14,768 nt of DNA. Source: DAOTTX01 sp034437515. Its GTDB lineage: Bacteria; Chloroflexota; Anaerolineae; Aggregatilineales; Phototrophicaceae. The translations under genes were made by a program, and so were the position numbers. The stretch spans positions 1-14,768 of the forward strand of contig DAOTTX010000072.1 of assembly GCA_034437515.1 (NCBI GenBank), given 5' to 3'. The notes below the pieces were generated by a model. It worked only from the letters and a program-made list of their open reading frames with translations. It made no database searches and was not told the origin of the DNA. This document shows, piece after piece, positions 7,161 through 14,659 of this stretch. The first letter of the stretch is position 1. Each line of letters starts with the position of its first letter.

Positions 7161-7367
7161 ATGACTGGTATCGTGAAATGGTTCAATGTAACAAAGGGCT
7201 ACGGTTTCATCACGGTTGACGAAACTAAGCAAGATGTCTTCGTCCATTATTCTGCGATCCGTAAACAAGGGCATCGCGCTTTGAACGAAGGCGACCGGGT
7301 GCAGTTTGAAATTTTCCCCGGCGGTAAAGGTGAACAGGCCAAAGAGGTCGTTCTAATTAACCAATAA
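7161..7367 (+). CDS. csp: Cold-shock protein, CspA family
   Basis: A 68-residue single cold-shock domain, the normal length for the family. It binds single-stranded RNA and DNA and acts as an RNA chaperone in the cytoplasm. The start MTGIVKWFN, RNP1 as KGYGFI (12-17) and RNP2 as VFVH (26-29) are all present; Y14 replaces the more common Phe but keeps the aromatic contact. The ATG at 7161 has AGAAAGG upstream at about 10 bases. It has its own promoter with a tandem 9-bp repeat next to it. Its stop is only three bases from the stop of the convergent DUF3068-like gene, and a stable hairpin begins ten bases after the stop. Family identity is certain; whether it is cold-induced cannot be told. Confidence 0.97.
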   Translation: MTGIVKWFNVTKGYGFITVDETKQDVFVHYSAIRKQGHRALNEGDRVQFEIFPGGKGEQAKEVVLINQ

Positions 7368-7370
7368 TAT

Positions 7371-8504
7371 CTATTGACGGGCGGTCTTTGATCGCCCGAA
7401 TAACAACCCCGCACCGAGCAACAGCGCCCCGCCGAAAACGCCCAAGAGCAGCGGCAGTGTTTGCCCGTAGAGGTTTAGCTGGTCAATAGCGTCCTGCGCC
7501 GCCTGTGACTGTGCCTGAACAGCGGTGTCGGTGCCGGTGTAACGAAAGTCGCTGACGGTCAACGGCAGCAAGTCGTCGATCAACGCTCGGTCTTGTCCTA
7601 ACCCCTCCACCGACCCCGCGAGGTGTTCTATAATTTCCTGCGGGAAGGTCGCGGCACGATGTTCATGCTTGACCGTGTTCAGCAACACGCCCGTTTCCGG
7701 CTCTACCCAATATTGCCCATCATAATCATAGTAAAACTCAAGCGGCACCCGGATGTCCTCGGTCGGCACATCAGCGGGGATGTTTTGTGTCTCCCGCACC
7801 GCATTTTCCATCAGGCGCGGCAGCGCGGTTGTCAGCAGACGCCCGATGATCGGATCATCAACGTCGAGGCTTTGCGCTAATCCGGCGACCTGCTCGATGG
7901 TGAGTTCCGGCAGCAAACCCAACACCTCGACCTGTGCCGGGTTGATGCGTTGTGGCTCGCTCGACGAGGTAAAGTAGTAGGCATCAAATCCGTTGATCTC
8001 ATCCCGCCCTTCATAGACGATCACCGCTGGTTGGCGGGTATCTTCGTTCCAGCCGATGTAATCACGCGGTTCGGGGTCTACGCCCCAACCGATGACCAAT
8101 CCCTCACGCGCCCACAGGCCGTCAGCATCCGCCCATTCGGGCAGCAGGTCGTCACGCTGTTCGAGTGTTTTGCGATCTACCGGATAGCGAAAGGTGACGT
8201 TTTGCAGCACTTGCGCCCCGTTGAGCAATTGTTGATCCTCGCGGATCATCACGGCGTCGCCGTCCACGTCCTCAGTGGTGATTTCACGGCGTATCATGAT
8301 GTCATCCGCCTGGCCTGCCGGGACATCGGTGAAGGTCAGGGTTTCGGGGTCGAGCAGGGTGAGGTATTCCACTTCGAAATCGAGCGTGGTTGCCACATCA
8401 TCAGGAAAGACTTCCATCAACGGGACGACGACCGTCGCCAGCACCGCCCCGCCGATAATGAACTTCAAACCGAGCAGCGCGAACAGACCACTTATCCAGC
8501 GCAT
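7371..8504 (-). CDS. DUF3068-like (PorA family) membrane protein
   Basis: A 377-residue envelope protein with a membrane segment at each end: about residues 5-30 (GLFALLGLKFIIGGAV) and 346-369 (LPLLLGVFGGALLLGAGLLF), with a large beta-rich region between. The motif YYDYDGQYWVEPETGVLL followed by KHEH, together with the two-helix layout, matches what I recall of DUF3068, a family best known from Actinobacteria. Its function is unknown; the PorA name does not prove a pore. The middle region should lie outside the cell, tethered at both ends. The start codon shares its A with the stop of the upstream NDT-like gene (TGATG), and GGAGAAAG lies 11 bases before it, so translation is probably coupled. 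The 3' end nearly touches the cold-shock gene. Membership is a judgement by eye. Confidence 0.72.
   Translation of the reverse strand: MRWISGLFALLGLKFIIGGAVLATVVVPLMEVFPDDVATTLDFEVEYLTLLDPETLTFTDVPAGQADDIMIRREITTEDVDGDAVMIREDQQLLNGAQVLQNVTFRYPVDRKTLEQRDDLLPEWADADGLWAREGLVIGWGVDPEPRDYIGWNEDTRQPAVIVYEGRDEINGFDAYYFTSSSEPQRINPAQVEVLGLLPELTIEQVAGLAQSLDVDDPIIGRLLTTALPRLMENAVRETQNIPADVPTEDIRVPLEFYYDYDGQYWVEPETGVLLNTVKHEHRAATFPQEIIEHLAGSVEGLGQDRALIDDLLPLTVSDFRYTGTDTAVQAQSQAAQDAIDQLNLYGQTLPLLLGVFGGALLLGAGLLFGRSKTARQ
7378..7398 (+). terminator. Hairpin after the cold-shock gene, inside the convergent gene
   Basis: CGGGCGGTC (7378-7386) pairs with GATCGCCCG (7390-7398) around a TTT loop: nine base pairs with one G-U. 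In the minus-strand RNA the same position is an A-C mismatch, so the hairpin is better in the cold-shock transcript. No T-tract follows (AATAACAACC), so it may be a 3' end stabiliser or RNA-polymerase pause site rather than a classic terminator. It also encodes the last residues (GRSKTARQ region) of the DUF3068-like protein. Confidence 0.5.
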
Positions 8505-9421
8505 CAGATTACTTTCTCCGTGCGCATGAGTTCTTCCAGCGCCAACGTCGCGGATTTCTGTGTGTAGACCACACGTACAAACACACTGATGTTGATGAGT
8601 TCAGCGATTGCGCCGCGTAGCTCGTTGCCCTCGTCTACGTATTGGTCAAGCAGTGCGTGCATCTGCACTTCCGGCGGGTTTTGCGGCGCGAGGAAAAGCG
8701 GGTTGCCGCGTTTGTCGCGTGCTTCGGGTTGGTCGTCCACGCCGATGAACGTCACATACACACGCTCGTTTGAAGCCGCTTTCACCGCCGCCCTGAATAA
8801 ATCGGTCGCGTGCATCCGGTTGGGTGTGATGACGATGTCACCGACGGCGGGCTTGTCGCTGAAGGCGATGGTCAGCGTGTCCATCTCACGGGCTAAACCC
8901 ATCATGTACTTACGCATGTTGTTGGCGTTCTTGATGAACTCTTTATAGTGTGCCTTCAGCGTACTCTCGTTACCACTCTTGAGGCCATCCGGCACAAACA
9001 GCGGGTGCCCCTTCGGGGAAAACGACGGGATGATGTCGTTCTCCGGGTCACCATCGGAGTAATAAATCACCATCGGTTCACGCCAGTGGAAGTGATCCAT
9101 CGCAATTTCAAAGCTGGTGACACCGCCGAACGAGCGCGGCGATACCTCATAGAGTCTGATCTTCGCGGCGTTGCGGGCGCTGAGTTCCTGCGGATAATGC
9201 ACATGATAATCGTATTCGCAGCCGTGCGTTTCCGGGTGGATTTGCGGGTCGAAGAACAGAATCTTCTGCTCGGTCAACCAGTTGTTGATCGCGTCTCGCT
9301 CTCGGTTGCGGAGCAGTTCGTTAGTGCTGCTGATGATGTTGCAGGCCCCACCGGAGAAGATCTGTGTGTCCTCGATGTTATCCGCGCCGGCAAGCAGCCA
9401 CTTTCGATGTAAATGTACCAT
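8504..9421 (-). CDS. Nucleoside 2-deoxyribosyltransferase-like protein
   Basis: A 305-residue soluble protein without signal or membrane segment. The first 110 residues resemble the nucleoside 2-deoxyribosyltransferase (NDT) fold: strand IFSGGACN (21-28), FFDPQ (56-60, like the FxPQ of NDT relatives), conserved-looking H62, Y70, E79 and R83, and EVSPRSFGGVTSFEIA (92-107), which matches the region before the ligand-binding Glu (here E105). Known members exchange or cleave N-glycosidic bonds of nucleosides. The remaining 190 residues include a possible second alpha/beta unit (YVTFIGVDDQPEARDKRG) and a helical end. The ATG at 9421 follows GAGGG by five bases; a perfect TATAAT lies upstream. A longer frame from 9493 would start before the promoter and was not chosen. 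It is the first gene of an operon with the DUF3068-like gene. Substrate and activity are unproven. Confidence 0.68.
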   Translation of the reverse strand: MVHLHRKWLLAGADNIEDTQIFSGGACNIISSTNELLRNRERDAINNWLTEQKILFFDPQIHPETHGCEYDYHVHYPQELSARNAAKIRLYEVSPRSFGGVTSFEIAMDHFHWREPMVIYYSDGDPENDIIPSFSPKGHPLFVPDGLKSGNESTLKAHYKEFIKNANNMRKYMMGLAREMDTLTIAFSDKPAVGDIVITPNRMHATDLFRAAVKAASNERVYVTFIGVDDQPEARDKRGNPLFLAPQNPPEVQMHALLDQYVDEGNELRGAIAELINISVFVRVVYTQKSATLALEELMRTEKVI

Positions 9422-9457
9422 AATGTCCCTCGTATAAGTCCTAATGGCGCTAAATGA

Positions 9458-9463
9458 ATTATA
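9458..9463 (-). promoter_or_regulatory. Perfect -10 box of the NDT-like/DUF3068 operon
   Basis: TATAAT lies on the minus strand at 9463-9458. At 17 bases upstream the -35 is poor (TGCTTT). Transcription from near 9451 would give a 30-base leader ending in the GAGGG ribosome site. It lies in the 72-bp gap after the WD40 gene, so that gene and this operon can be expressed separately. Confidence 0.5.
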
Positions 9464-9493
9464 GGCGCACCTTTTTTGATAAAGCACAAACAT

Positions 9494-11275
9494 TCACGGT
9501 GCGAAGCGATAGTCCCAACCCAAGTTGCGCGGGCGGGTGATCTCGTCGGTCTGCACGGTGAGGTTAAAGTAGGCCACCGGGTCACCGATGATGAGTGATT
9601 CAGGGAATGACCATTCGCCCTCCGCCAGTACACCGGCGTTGATCGCTGTGTTGGGGTTCACGCTGATGCAATACGTCCCCGCCGCGAGGTTGTCAAACAC
9701 GTAAGCGCCGTTGGAGTCGGTCAGCGCCTGACCGAGTAACTCACTCGACGGGCAGGTCCCCGCGCTGAGATCGACGATCACTCCGGCGATCACGTTCTCG
9801 TTAGCGGTCTGGATGCGATCCGCACGCGGGCCAAGCGGTGTGGAGACACACCCCGGCGGCAAGCCGGAGCCAGCATTATCACAGGTATCGTGCCACACCC
9901 CACCACTGATGATCGTCGTCCCCCCGGCAGGCGGCGGGATGACGACCGGCTCCGCGACCGGCTCATCCACCAGTGGTTCGATGAAGTAGTCTTCGAGTGT
10001 GCCTTCTGCTACCCAACCCTGTGCGCCGTTTTCCAGCCGAATCTGCCACCAGGTAAACCCGCCCTGGCACGTCGGCCCGCCGATTACGTCGAAGGTGTCG
10101 TTGTCGTTGATCTGCCGCAGCACACGCGAGCCGGGCAGTACACGCATGTTCAACGGTGTGCCATCAATGGGAGCCACCCGCGCCGGGATGCCGACCTGAA
10201 TCTGGCTCGGCGGGGTGTCGTCACAATAGACCGTGCCGACCTGCCCGGTAATGCCCCATAAGCGTAGTGTGCCGTCGAAACTGCCGGAAGCGATGCGTGA
10301 TCCGTCAGGACTGGCGGCGAGTGCGGTGATCGCGCCTTCATGCCCGGTGAGTGTGGTCAAACGGAATACGTCCGGTGCGTCGGGGCGCGGCACGGTATAG
10401 ACCAGCAGGTCACCCTCAGTCGTCCCGGCGACCAGTAAATCGGCGCTGATGAAGTCGATCACCTGCGCGGGCACACCTGCCACCATCGAGGACGGTTCGC
10501 CTGCGGTGCTGGTCGGGTGCAGCCAGATGGTGTTATCTGCGCCGATCGAGGCGGCGACATCCCCGGCAAGGGCGAGCGCGTACACTTCCGCGCCGCGATG
10601 CACATCGTCCGCACGTAATACGGTACCGGTCGTGCTTTCCCACAGTCGAACGAAGCCGTCCGCGCTGGCACTGACGAGTGTCGCGTCGTCGCTGGTGTAG
10701 ATGATGTCGAAGACCGTATCTGTGTGCCCGTTAAGTATAGGCGCGGCGACCCCGGCCCCTTCATCCCATTGCGCCTGTACGATCTCGTTTGTGTCCCCGG
10801 CGTAGGCGACCACACCGGACAGCGTCGGGTGCAGGTCGGCGGCGTAGAGCGCGGCCTCGCTCGCTACCTCTCCGATGACCTCACCGGAAGCGGCATCCCA
10901 CACACGCAGACCGTCTTCGAGGTACAGCGCGGCGACGGTCGCACCATCCGCTGACCACAGCAGGCGTGTCACGCTGCTGGTAGCGGCCTCGAACGTCAGC
11001 GGGTCGCCGGTGTCGGTTTGCGGCAGCAGCGTCACCGTACCATCGACCAGCCCCACCGCCAGATAGCGTCCGTCCGGTGACCACGCCAGACTGCGCACGG
11101 CGGCGCTCAAGGGCAGGCGTTCCACCTGCGCGAGCAGGGCGGCGTTCTGCCGGGTGACCGGTTCCGGGTCAGTCTGTGCGGTGATCGGCGTGACCGCCGC
11201 GACCAGCGCGATCAGCGCGAGCAGCAAACAGATCAGTGTCTTCAGGCGTAGGTTGTGTGTCAAAGCAGTTTCCAT
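9494..11275 (-). CDS. Secreted WD40-repeat protein with SH3 and SdrD-B-like domains
   Basis: A 593-residue exported protein. The signal peptide is residues 1-33 (LRLKTLICLLLALIALVAA, cleavage near ITA/QTD). Residues 57-345 form a WD40-type propeller: SLAWSPDGRYLAVGLVDGTV, then LRVWDAASGEVI, GHTDTVFD with LVSASADGFVRLWE, and GHEGAITALAASPDGSRIAS with GTLRLWG. Residues 360-432 look like a bacterial SH3 domain (NMRVLPGS, WWQIRLENGAQGWV). Residues 455-593 look like an SdrD B-type beta-sandwich (LTDSNGAYVFDNLAAGTYCISV). All three are binding or scaffold modules, so it is probably an extracellular ligand-binding protein; no enzyme motif is seen. The start at 11275 was chosen because it places the signal peptide at the N-terminus; the ribosome site is weak. 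An ATT-rich box TAAAAT (11309-11304) could be its -10. Confidence 0.88.
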   Translation of the reverse strand: METALTHNLRLKTLICLLLALIALVAAVTPITAQTDPEPVTRQNAALLAQVERLPLSAAVRSLAWSPDGRYLAVGLVDGTVTLLPQTDTGDPLTFEAATSSVTRLLWSADGATVAALYLEDGLRVWDAASGEVIGEVASEAALYAADLHPTLSGVVAYAGDTNEIVQAQWDEGAGVAAPILNGHTDTVFDIIYTSDDATLVSASADGFVRLWESTTGTVLRADDVHRGAEVYALALAGDVAASIGADNTIWLHPTSTAGEPSSMVAGVPAQVIDFISADLLVAGTTEGDLLVYTVPRPDAPDVFRLTTLTGHEGAITALAASPDGSRIASGSFDGTLRLWGITGQVGTVYCDDTPPSQIQVGIPARVAPIDGTPLNMRVLPGSRVLRQINDNDTFDVIGGPTCQGGFTWWQIRLENGAQGWVAEGTLEDYFIEPLVDEPVAEPVVIPPPAGGTTIISGGVWHDTCDNAGSGLPPGCVSTPLGPRADRIQTANENVIAGVIVDLSAGTCPSSELLGQALTDSNGAYVFDNLAAGTYCISVNPNTAINAGVLAEGEWSFPESLIIGDPVAYFNLTVQTDEITRPRNLGWDYRFAP

Positions 11276-11514
11276 TTCTTCGGCAATCACATGTAGTCGC
11301 TTTATTTTACCCCCTCCGGCGTGATAGTGTCGCGCCCCCTCCCTCAATCGCGCCTGATTACATCGGTTCGCTATGGTAGAGGTACCGATGCGCCGCGCAT
11401 AGGACAGCACCGTCCCCGTAGTGAAACGAATTGGGGAGGGCCGGGGTGGGGTAAATAATGGCGGGATGCTGTTTTAGGGTGATTTCCCAAGCATTCGACG
11501 TAAGAATAGCGCGC
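11276..11514. promoter_or_regulatory. Spacer with several inverted repeats between two secreted-protein genes
   Basis: A 239-bp non-coding stretch on the transcript path of the beta-helix gene. It holds CATCGGT (11361-11367) with ACCGATG (11384-11390), a perfect 7-bp inverted repeat with a 16-base spacer; an adjoining odd palindrome ATGCGCCGCGCAT (11388-11400); and a G-rich run (11433-11450, GGGGAGGGCCGGGGTGGG) with CCCC at 11414-11417. These may end the beta-helix transcript. On the minus strand TAAAAT (11309-11304) with a weak GCGACA 18 bases upstream may be the promoter of the WD40 gene. Confidence 0.45.
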
Positions 11515-12864
11515 CTACCCTTCGATCAACACCAGTGTGCCAGGGTTGGGGATGAAGCCACAGGTCGAACCGTCGCGCATGGTCGGGTCGAGTTCCACCA
11601 GCGTGCGCGGGCTGGTCACCGCATCCAGGTAGATCAGGCGGCCTGTCCCACGTAGACAGACCGGCACATGTCCGTCGAAGGCCGCCAGCAGTGCCCCATC
11701 GCCGATGCGGAACACATCCACCGCGAGGATGACACCGTTATCGACCAGGCCCTGTGGGATGGTGCCGGGGTTCGCCATCCAGCCGCCGTCTTGCATCAGC
11801 ACGCGGCAATAGACGCCGTCGGGCAGCGCGTACCCCGTCGCCGGGGAGTCGTCTACCACGTTGCACATGGGCGGGGGTGGCAGCAGAATTTCCACGACCT
11901 CGCCCGTAACAGGTTGCAAGGTCATCTCAATCGCGCCGATGTCGCAGCCCGCCCCCTGTGGACGCCGCATCCCACGTTGATCCACACCGGGGCACTGCAC
12001 CACTGGAATCGCGTCTAGGGCGGCGCTGTCGGCGGTCAGCGGGAAGAATGCGCCGGTAAACGGTGACAGCCCCGGCGTTGTAATCAGGTCGTTCTGTGGC
12101 GTGAAGTTGGCCCCGTTCGCCGTGCTGAGCAAGTTATAACCGCCGGAGTTAAACGCCCCGCGCACATCCGCGCTGCCGTTGTTGGCGATCAAGCTACGGT
12201 CGATGGTGACACTGGTCGAGTCGGCGGTGTTGACACCTTCCGCGCTGCTCCCGGCAATGGTGCTGGTGCGGATGTCTACGCGCCCGGTCGTCCCCGGTTG
12301 CAGGGTGATGCCGCGCTCATTGAAGGCGAAGGTGCTGTTGTTGACCGCCGCAGTTCCTGCGATCAAGTTCAAGCCGACGATGTTGTTGACGAACACGCTG
12401 CCGCTGATCTGCACACGGTTGTCGTTGACGCGCACCCCGACGAAGTTACCCGTAAAGTAGGAATCCGCCAGCAGCACGAAGCCACCGCGCACGTTGACCC
12501 CGGTGTCGTTGTTGACCAACGTCACCCCGGTCAAGTTGACTCGCCCCCCTTCGGCGTTGACGGTACTCAGCGCGTTCTCGACGGTCAGGTTCGTCAGCGA
12601 AAGGTTGCCATTGTCGATGCGGAAGACTTCGTTGCCAGCAGCGTTGATGGTCGCACCGTTACCGGCGACGGTCACGGTGCCGCCGTTAATGACCGGCAGC
12701 GGCCCGCTCAGTTGAATGGTGCAGCCGGTAGGCAGGTTAATAAATCCGCGATTGTTGATACCATCGATGAGCGTGGCCTCGTCGCAAGCGGCCTGTGCCG
12801 TCACCGGGGACGACGCGACGGCGGCTATCAAAAAGAAGATAAGAAAGCTAATTTGTGCGTGCAT
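11515..12864 (-). CDS. Secreted right-handed beta-helix protein, choice-of-anchor Q type
   Basis: A 449-residue exported protein. The signal peptide is residues 1-24 (ISFLIFFLIAAVASS, cleavage near TAQ/AA). Residues 27-250 form a parallel beta-helix with coils of about 22 residues rich in Asn, Val and Gly (TNLTVENA, TGVTLVNNDTGVNVRGG, ISGSVFVNNIVGLNL, STIAGSS). The segment CPGVDQRGMRRPQGAGCDIG with AIE (291-313) is the mark of the choice-of-anchor Q type of polymorphic outer protein-like family. Residues 330-449 are a separate cysteine-containing module (CNVVDDS, YCRVLMQDGGW, AVDVFRIGDG, STCGFIPNPG) that I cannot name. The ATG at 12864 has GGGGA five bases upstream. It is probably a cell-surface or extracellular protein; beta-helices may bind or cut polysaccharide, but no catalytic residues are identified. 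Transcribed away from the monooxygenase gene. Confidence 0.88.
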   Translation of the reverse strand: MHAQISFLIFFLIAAVASSPVTAQAACDEATLIDGINNRGFINLPTGCTIQLSGPLPVINGGTVTVAGNGATINAAGNEVFRIDNGNLSLTNLTVENALSTVNAEGGRVNLTGVTLVNNDTGVNVRGGFVLLADSYFTGNFVGVRVNDNRVQISGSVFVNNIVGLNLIAGTAAVNNSTFAFNERGITLQPGTTGRVDIRTSTIAGSSAEGVNTADSTSVTIDRSLIANNGSADVRGAFNSGGYNLLSTANGANFTPQNDLITTPGLSPFTGAFFPLTADSAALDAIPVVQCPGVDQRGMRRPQGAGCDIGAIEMTLQPVTGEVVEILLPPPPMCNVVDDSPATGYALPDGVYCRVLMQDGGWMANPGTIPQGLVDNGVILAVDVFRIGDGALLAAFDGHVPVCLRGTGRLIYLDAVTSPRTLVELDPTMRDGSTCGFIPNPGTLVLIEG

Positions 12865-13062
12865 TTCTTCCCCATAAGCAATTTAGTTATAAAAGCGTTT
12901 ACTTTGAATATAACATACGTTAGCGTGCTACGCTCGGCAGAATTGTCAGGATTATCAAACCCCTAGCATTTCTTTATTTGCGATTTGCATCATATTTGGC
13001 CTTTGCTCATATTCATGCGAGTTAATGAAGACTGGCAAATAGACATCATCCGGGAGAGACCC
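12865..13062. promoter_or_regulatory. Divergent promoter region of beta-helix and monooxygenase genes
   Basis: A 198-bp AT-rich divergent spacer. For the beta-helix gene, the minus strand has TGTTATATT (near 12914-12906), an extended -10-like box. For the monooxygenase, TTGCAT (12985-12990) and CATATT (13008-13013) are 17 bases apart, a weak pair. A perfect 5-bp inverted repeat AGCGT (12922-12926) and ACGCT (12930-12934) and the nearby palindrome TAAC-N4-GTTA (about 12910-12921) lie beside the beta-helix promoter and may bind a regulator. Confidence 0.4.
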
Positions 13063-14622
13063 ATGTATAAATTCTTTGAAGACACGACAAAAAACACGGT
13101 CGGTTTACGACTTTCCGGTGATATAAGCGGGAAAGACCTGCGTGAAATCCTCGATGCGATTGACAAGAAAATCCGCATCCAGCAGAACATCCGCTTGCTA
13201 CTGGAATTTGACGACTTCAACGGTTGGCCTCTGGAAGGGCTGTTTACGCTGACCGGCTTTTTCCTCAAGCATCGTGGTGATGTTGATCGCCTCGCGCTGG
13301 TCGGCAGCAACGAAAGCATTGAGCGCATCGAACAGGCGCTGCCGGTCGTCGCCGGTATGGAGATCGAGCATTTCGACAACACCGATGCCGCTCGCCGCTG
13401 GTTGGATGAAAACGACGATCATTGGGCGGTAGACCCCAGCAAATATGCCGCACAAACACGCTACCCCAAAGATATGCGTATCTTGATCGTCGGGGCCGGG
13501 GTCGCCGGGTTGACGCTGGCGGCGATGCTGCAACAGAAGGGCATCCAACCGGATATTGTCGAAGACGCGCCGGAATTCGGGCATCTGGGCTATGTAATCA
13601 TCCTAATGCAGGCGGGCAGCCGCATCCTCAAGGGACTGGGTGTGCATCAAGACCTGTATGAACACGGTGTCGCCGTCTCGAATTACGACATCGCAGATAC
13701 TGACGGTAACGTGCTGCGTTCGCACACGGTTGGCGATTCTTACGCCAGTGTATTCGGTGACTCGTTCAGCATTTATCGCCCGGCGCTGATTGACGTGATC
13801 CGGGGGGCGGTCGATGAGAGCGCGATCCAGATGGGCACCACCGTAGACCACATCGAACAGACCAACGATGAGGTCATGGTCACCCTGAGCGACGGCTCAC
13901 AGAAGACCTACGATCTGGTCATCGGTGCGGACGGGGCACATTCCAAAATGCGTGATCTGGTCTTCGGTGATGTCGAGATGATCTACTCCGGTTTGCATGG
14001 TTGGGCCTGGTGGGGGGAGCAGCACGACGCCTTCACCGACCGTGTGCTGGAACACTGGGGCACGGGTGGCGCGTTCGGCCTCTACCCCACAGCAGATCGA
14101 TTGTGCGTCGTCGGCGTGGTCAAGACGGAAGCCGGGCAACCGGACGACCCCGAAACGCGCAAGCAGCGCATCCGTGAGCATTACAAAGATTGGAGCAGCA
14201 AGTGGGTGCATCACGGCCTGGACGAACTGGACGACATGAAAAGCGAAGACCTGTTCCACGACGATTTCTATTATGGCGCACAACAGCACTGGTACCGGGG
14301 GCGTGTGGTGCTGGCAGGCGATTCCGTCCATGCCTTCTCGCCGATCAGTGGTTTGGGTGCGTCCATGGCGATGGAATCGGCGGCGACGTTAGCGGAAGAA
14401 CTATCTTATGTCGATAGCCGCTTCATCGACCAGGCATTGCGTAAATACGAAGATCGCCATAAGCAGCGCGTGTTTCTGCTGCGCAATCAGGCGCGGACGT
14501 TCGGCGGCATCGTGACCACCGAGCAACCCGCCTTCGCCGGTCTGCGTAACCTGGCTGTGCGTTACATCGAGCAAGGCCCGGTGCATAAATTGCTGGCCCG
14601 CATCCCCTACGAACCGGTGTAG
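13063..14622 (+). CDS. SpoIIAA/STAS-like domain fused to an FAD-dependent monooxygenase
   Basis: A 519-residue cytoplasmic protein with two parts. Residues 1-116 match the SpoIIAA-like family (PF11964): GLRLSGDISGKDLREI, RLLLEFDDFNGW, LALVGSNESIERI. Residues 138-519 form a p-hydroxybenzoate-hydroxylase-type flavin monooxygenase: GAGVAG at 144-149, E167 at the end of the second strand, YRPALIDVI (238-246), GADGAHS at 288-294, and LAGDSVHAFSPISGLGASMA (417-436) with G419-D420 for FAD. Such enzymes hydroxylate aromatic or similar substrates using NAD(P)H and O2. Substrate is unknown. The ATG at 13063 has GGGAGAG six bases upstream; an earlier in-frame TTG would add 26 residues with no ribosome site. 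Fusion of the two domains is unusual; residues 117-137 are the linker. Both halves look intact. Confidence in the two families is high. Confidence 0.93.
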   Translation: MYKFFEDTTKNTVGLRLSGDISGKDLREILDAIDKKIRIQQNIRLLLEFDDFNGWPLEGLFTLTGFFLKHRGDVDRLALVGSNESIERIEQALPVVAGMEIEHFDNTDAARRWLDENDDHWAVDPSKYAAQTRYPKDMRILIVGAGVAGLTLAAMLQQKGIQPDIVEDAPEFGHLGYVIILMQAGSRILKGLGVHQDLYEHGVAVSNYDIADTDGNVLRSHTVGDSYASVFGDSFSIYRPALIDVIRGAVDESAIQMGTTVDHIEQTNDEVMVTLSDGSQKTYDLVIGADGAHSKMRDLVFGDVEMIYSGLHGWAWWGEQHDAFTDRVLEHWGTGGAFGLYPTADRLCVVGVVKTEAGQPDDPETRKQRIREHYKDWSSKWVHHGLDELDDMKSEDLFHDDFYYGAQQHWYRGRVVLAGDSVHAFSPISGLGASMAMESAATLAEELSYVDSRFIDQALRKYEDRHKQRVFLLRNQARTFGGIVTTEQPAFAGLRNLAVRYIEQGPVHKLLARIPYEPV

Positions 14623-14630
14623 CCAATTCG

Positions 14631-14645
14631 GAAAATGGTATTTTC
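14631..14645. terminator. Short AT-rich hairpin between convergent genes
   Basis: GAAAAT (14631-14636) and ATTTTC (14640-14645) form a 6-bp stem with a three-base loop. It lies between the monooxygenase stop (14622) and the stop of the partial minus-strand gene (14660). The right arm holds four T, followed by CACC. Possible bidirectional terminator; the stem is weak. Confidence 0.35.
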
Positions 14646-14659
14646 ACCTTGCCCATCAG

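Noticed and set aside
7950..8567. 205-codon open frame on the plus strand
   Set aside because: It is antisense to the DUF3068-like gene and crosses its coupled start; no motif or ribosome site.
9422..9493. N-terminal extension of the NDT-like protein to 9493
   Set aside because: The added codons cover a perfect TATAAT and the ribosome site of the ATG at 9421, and read as non-protein-like.
12298..12966. 222-codon open frame on the plus strand
   Set aside because: It is antisense to the beta-helix protein and its signal peptide, and has no family features.
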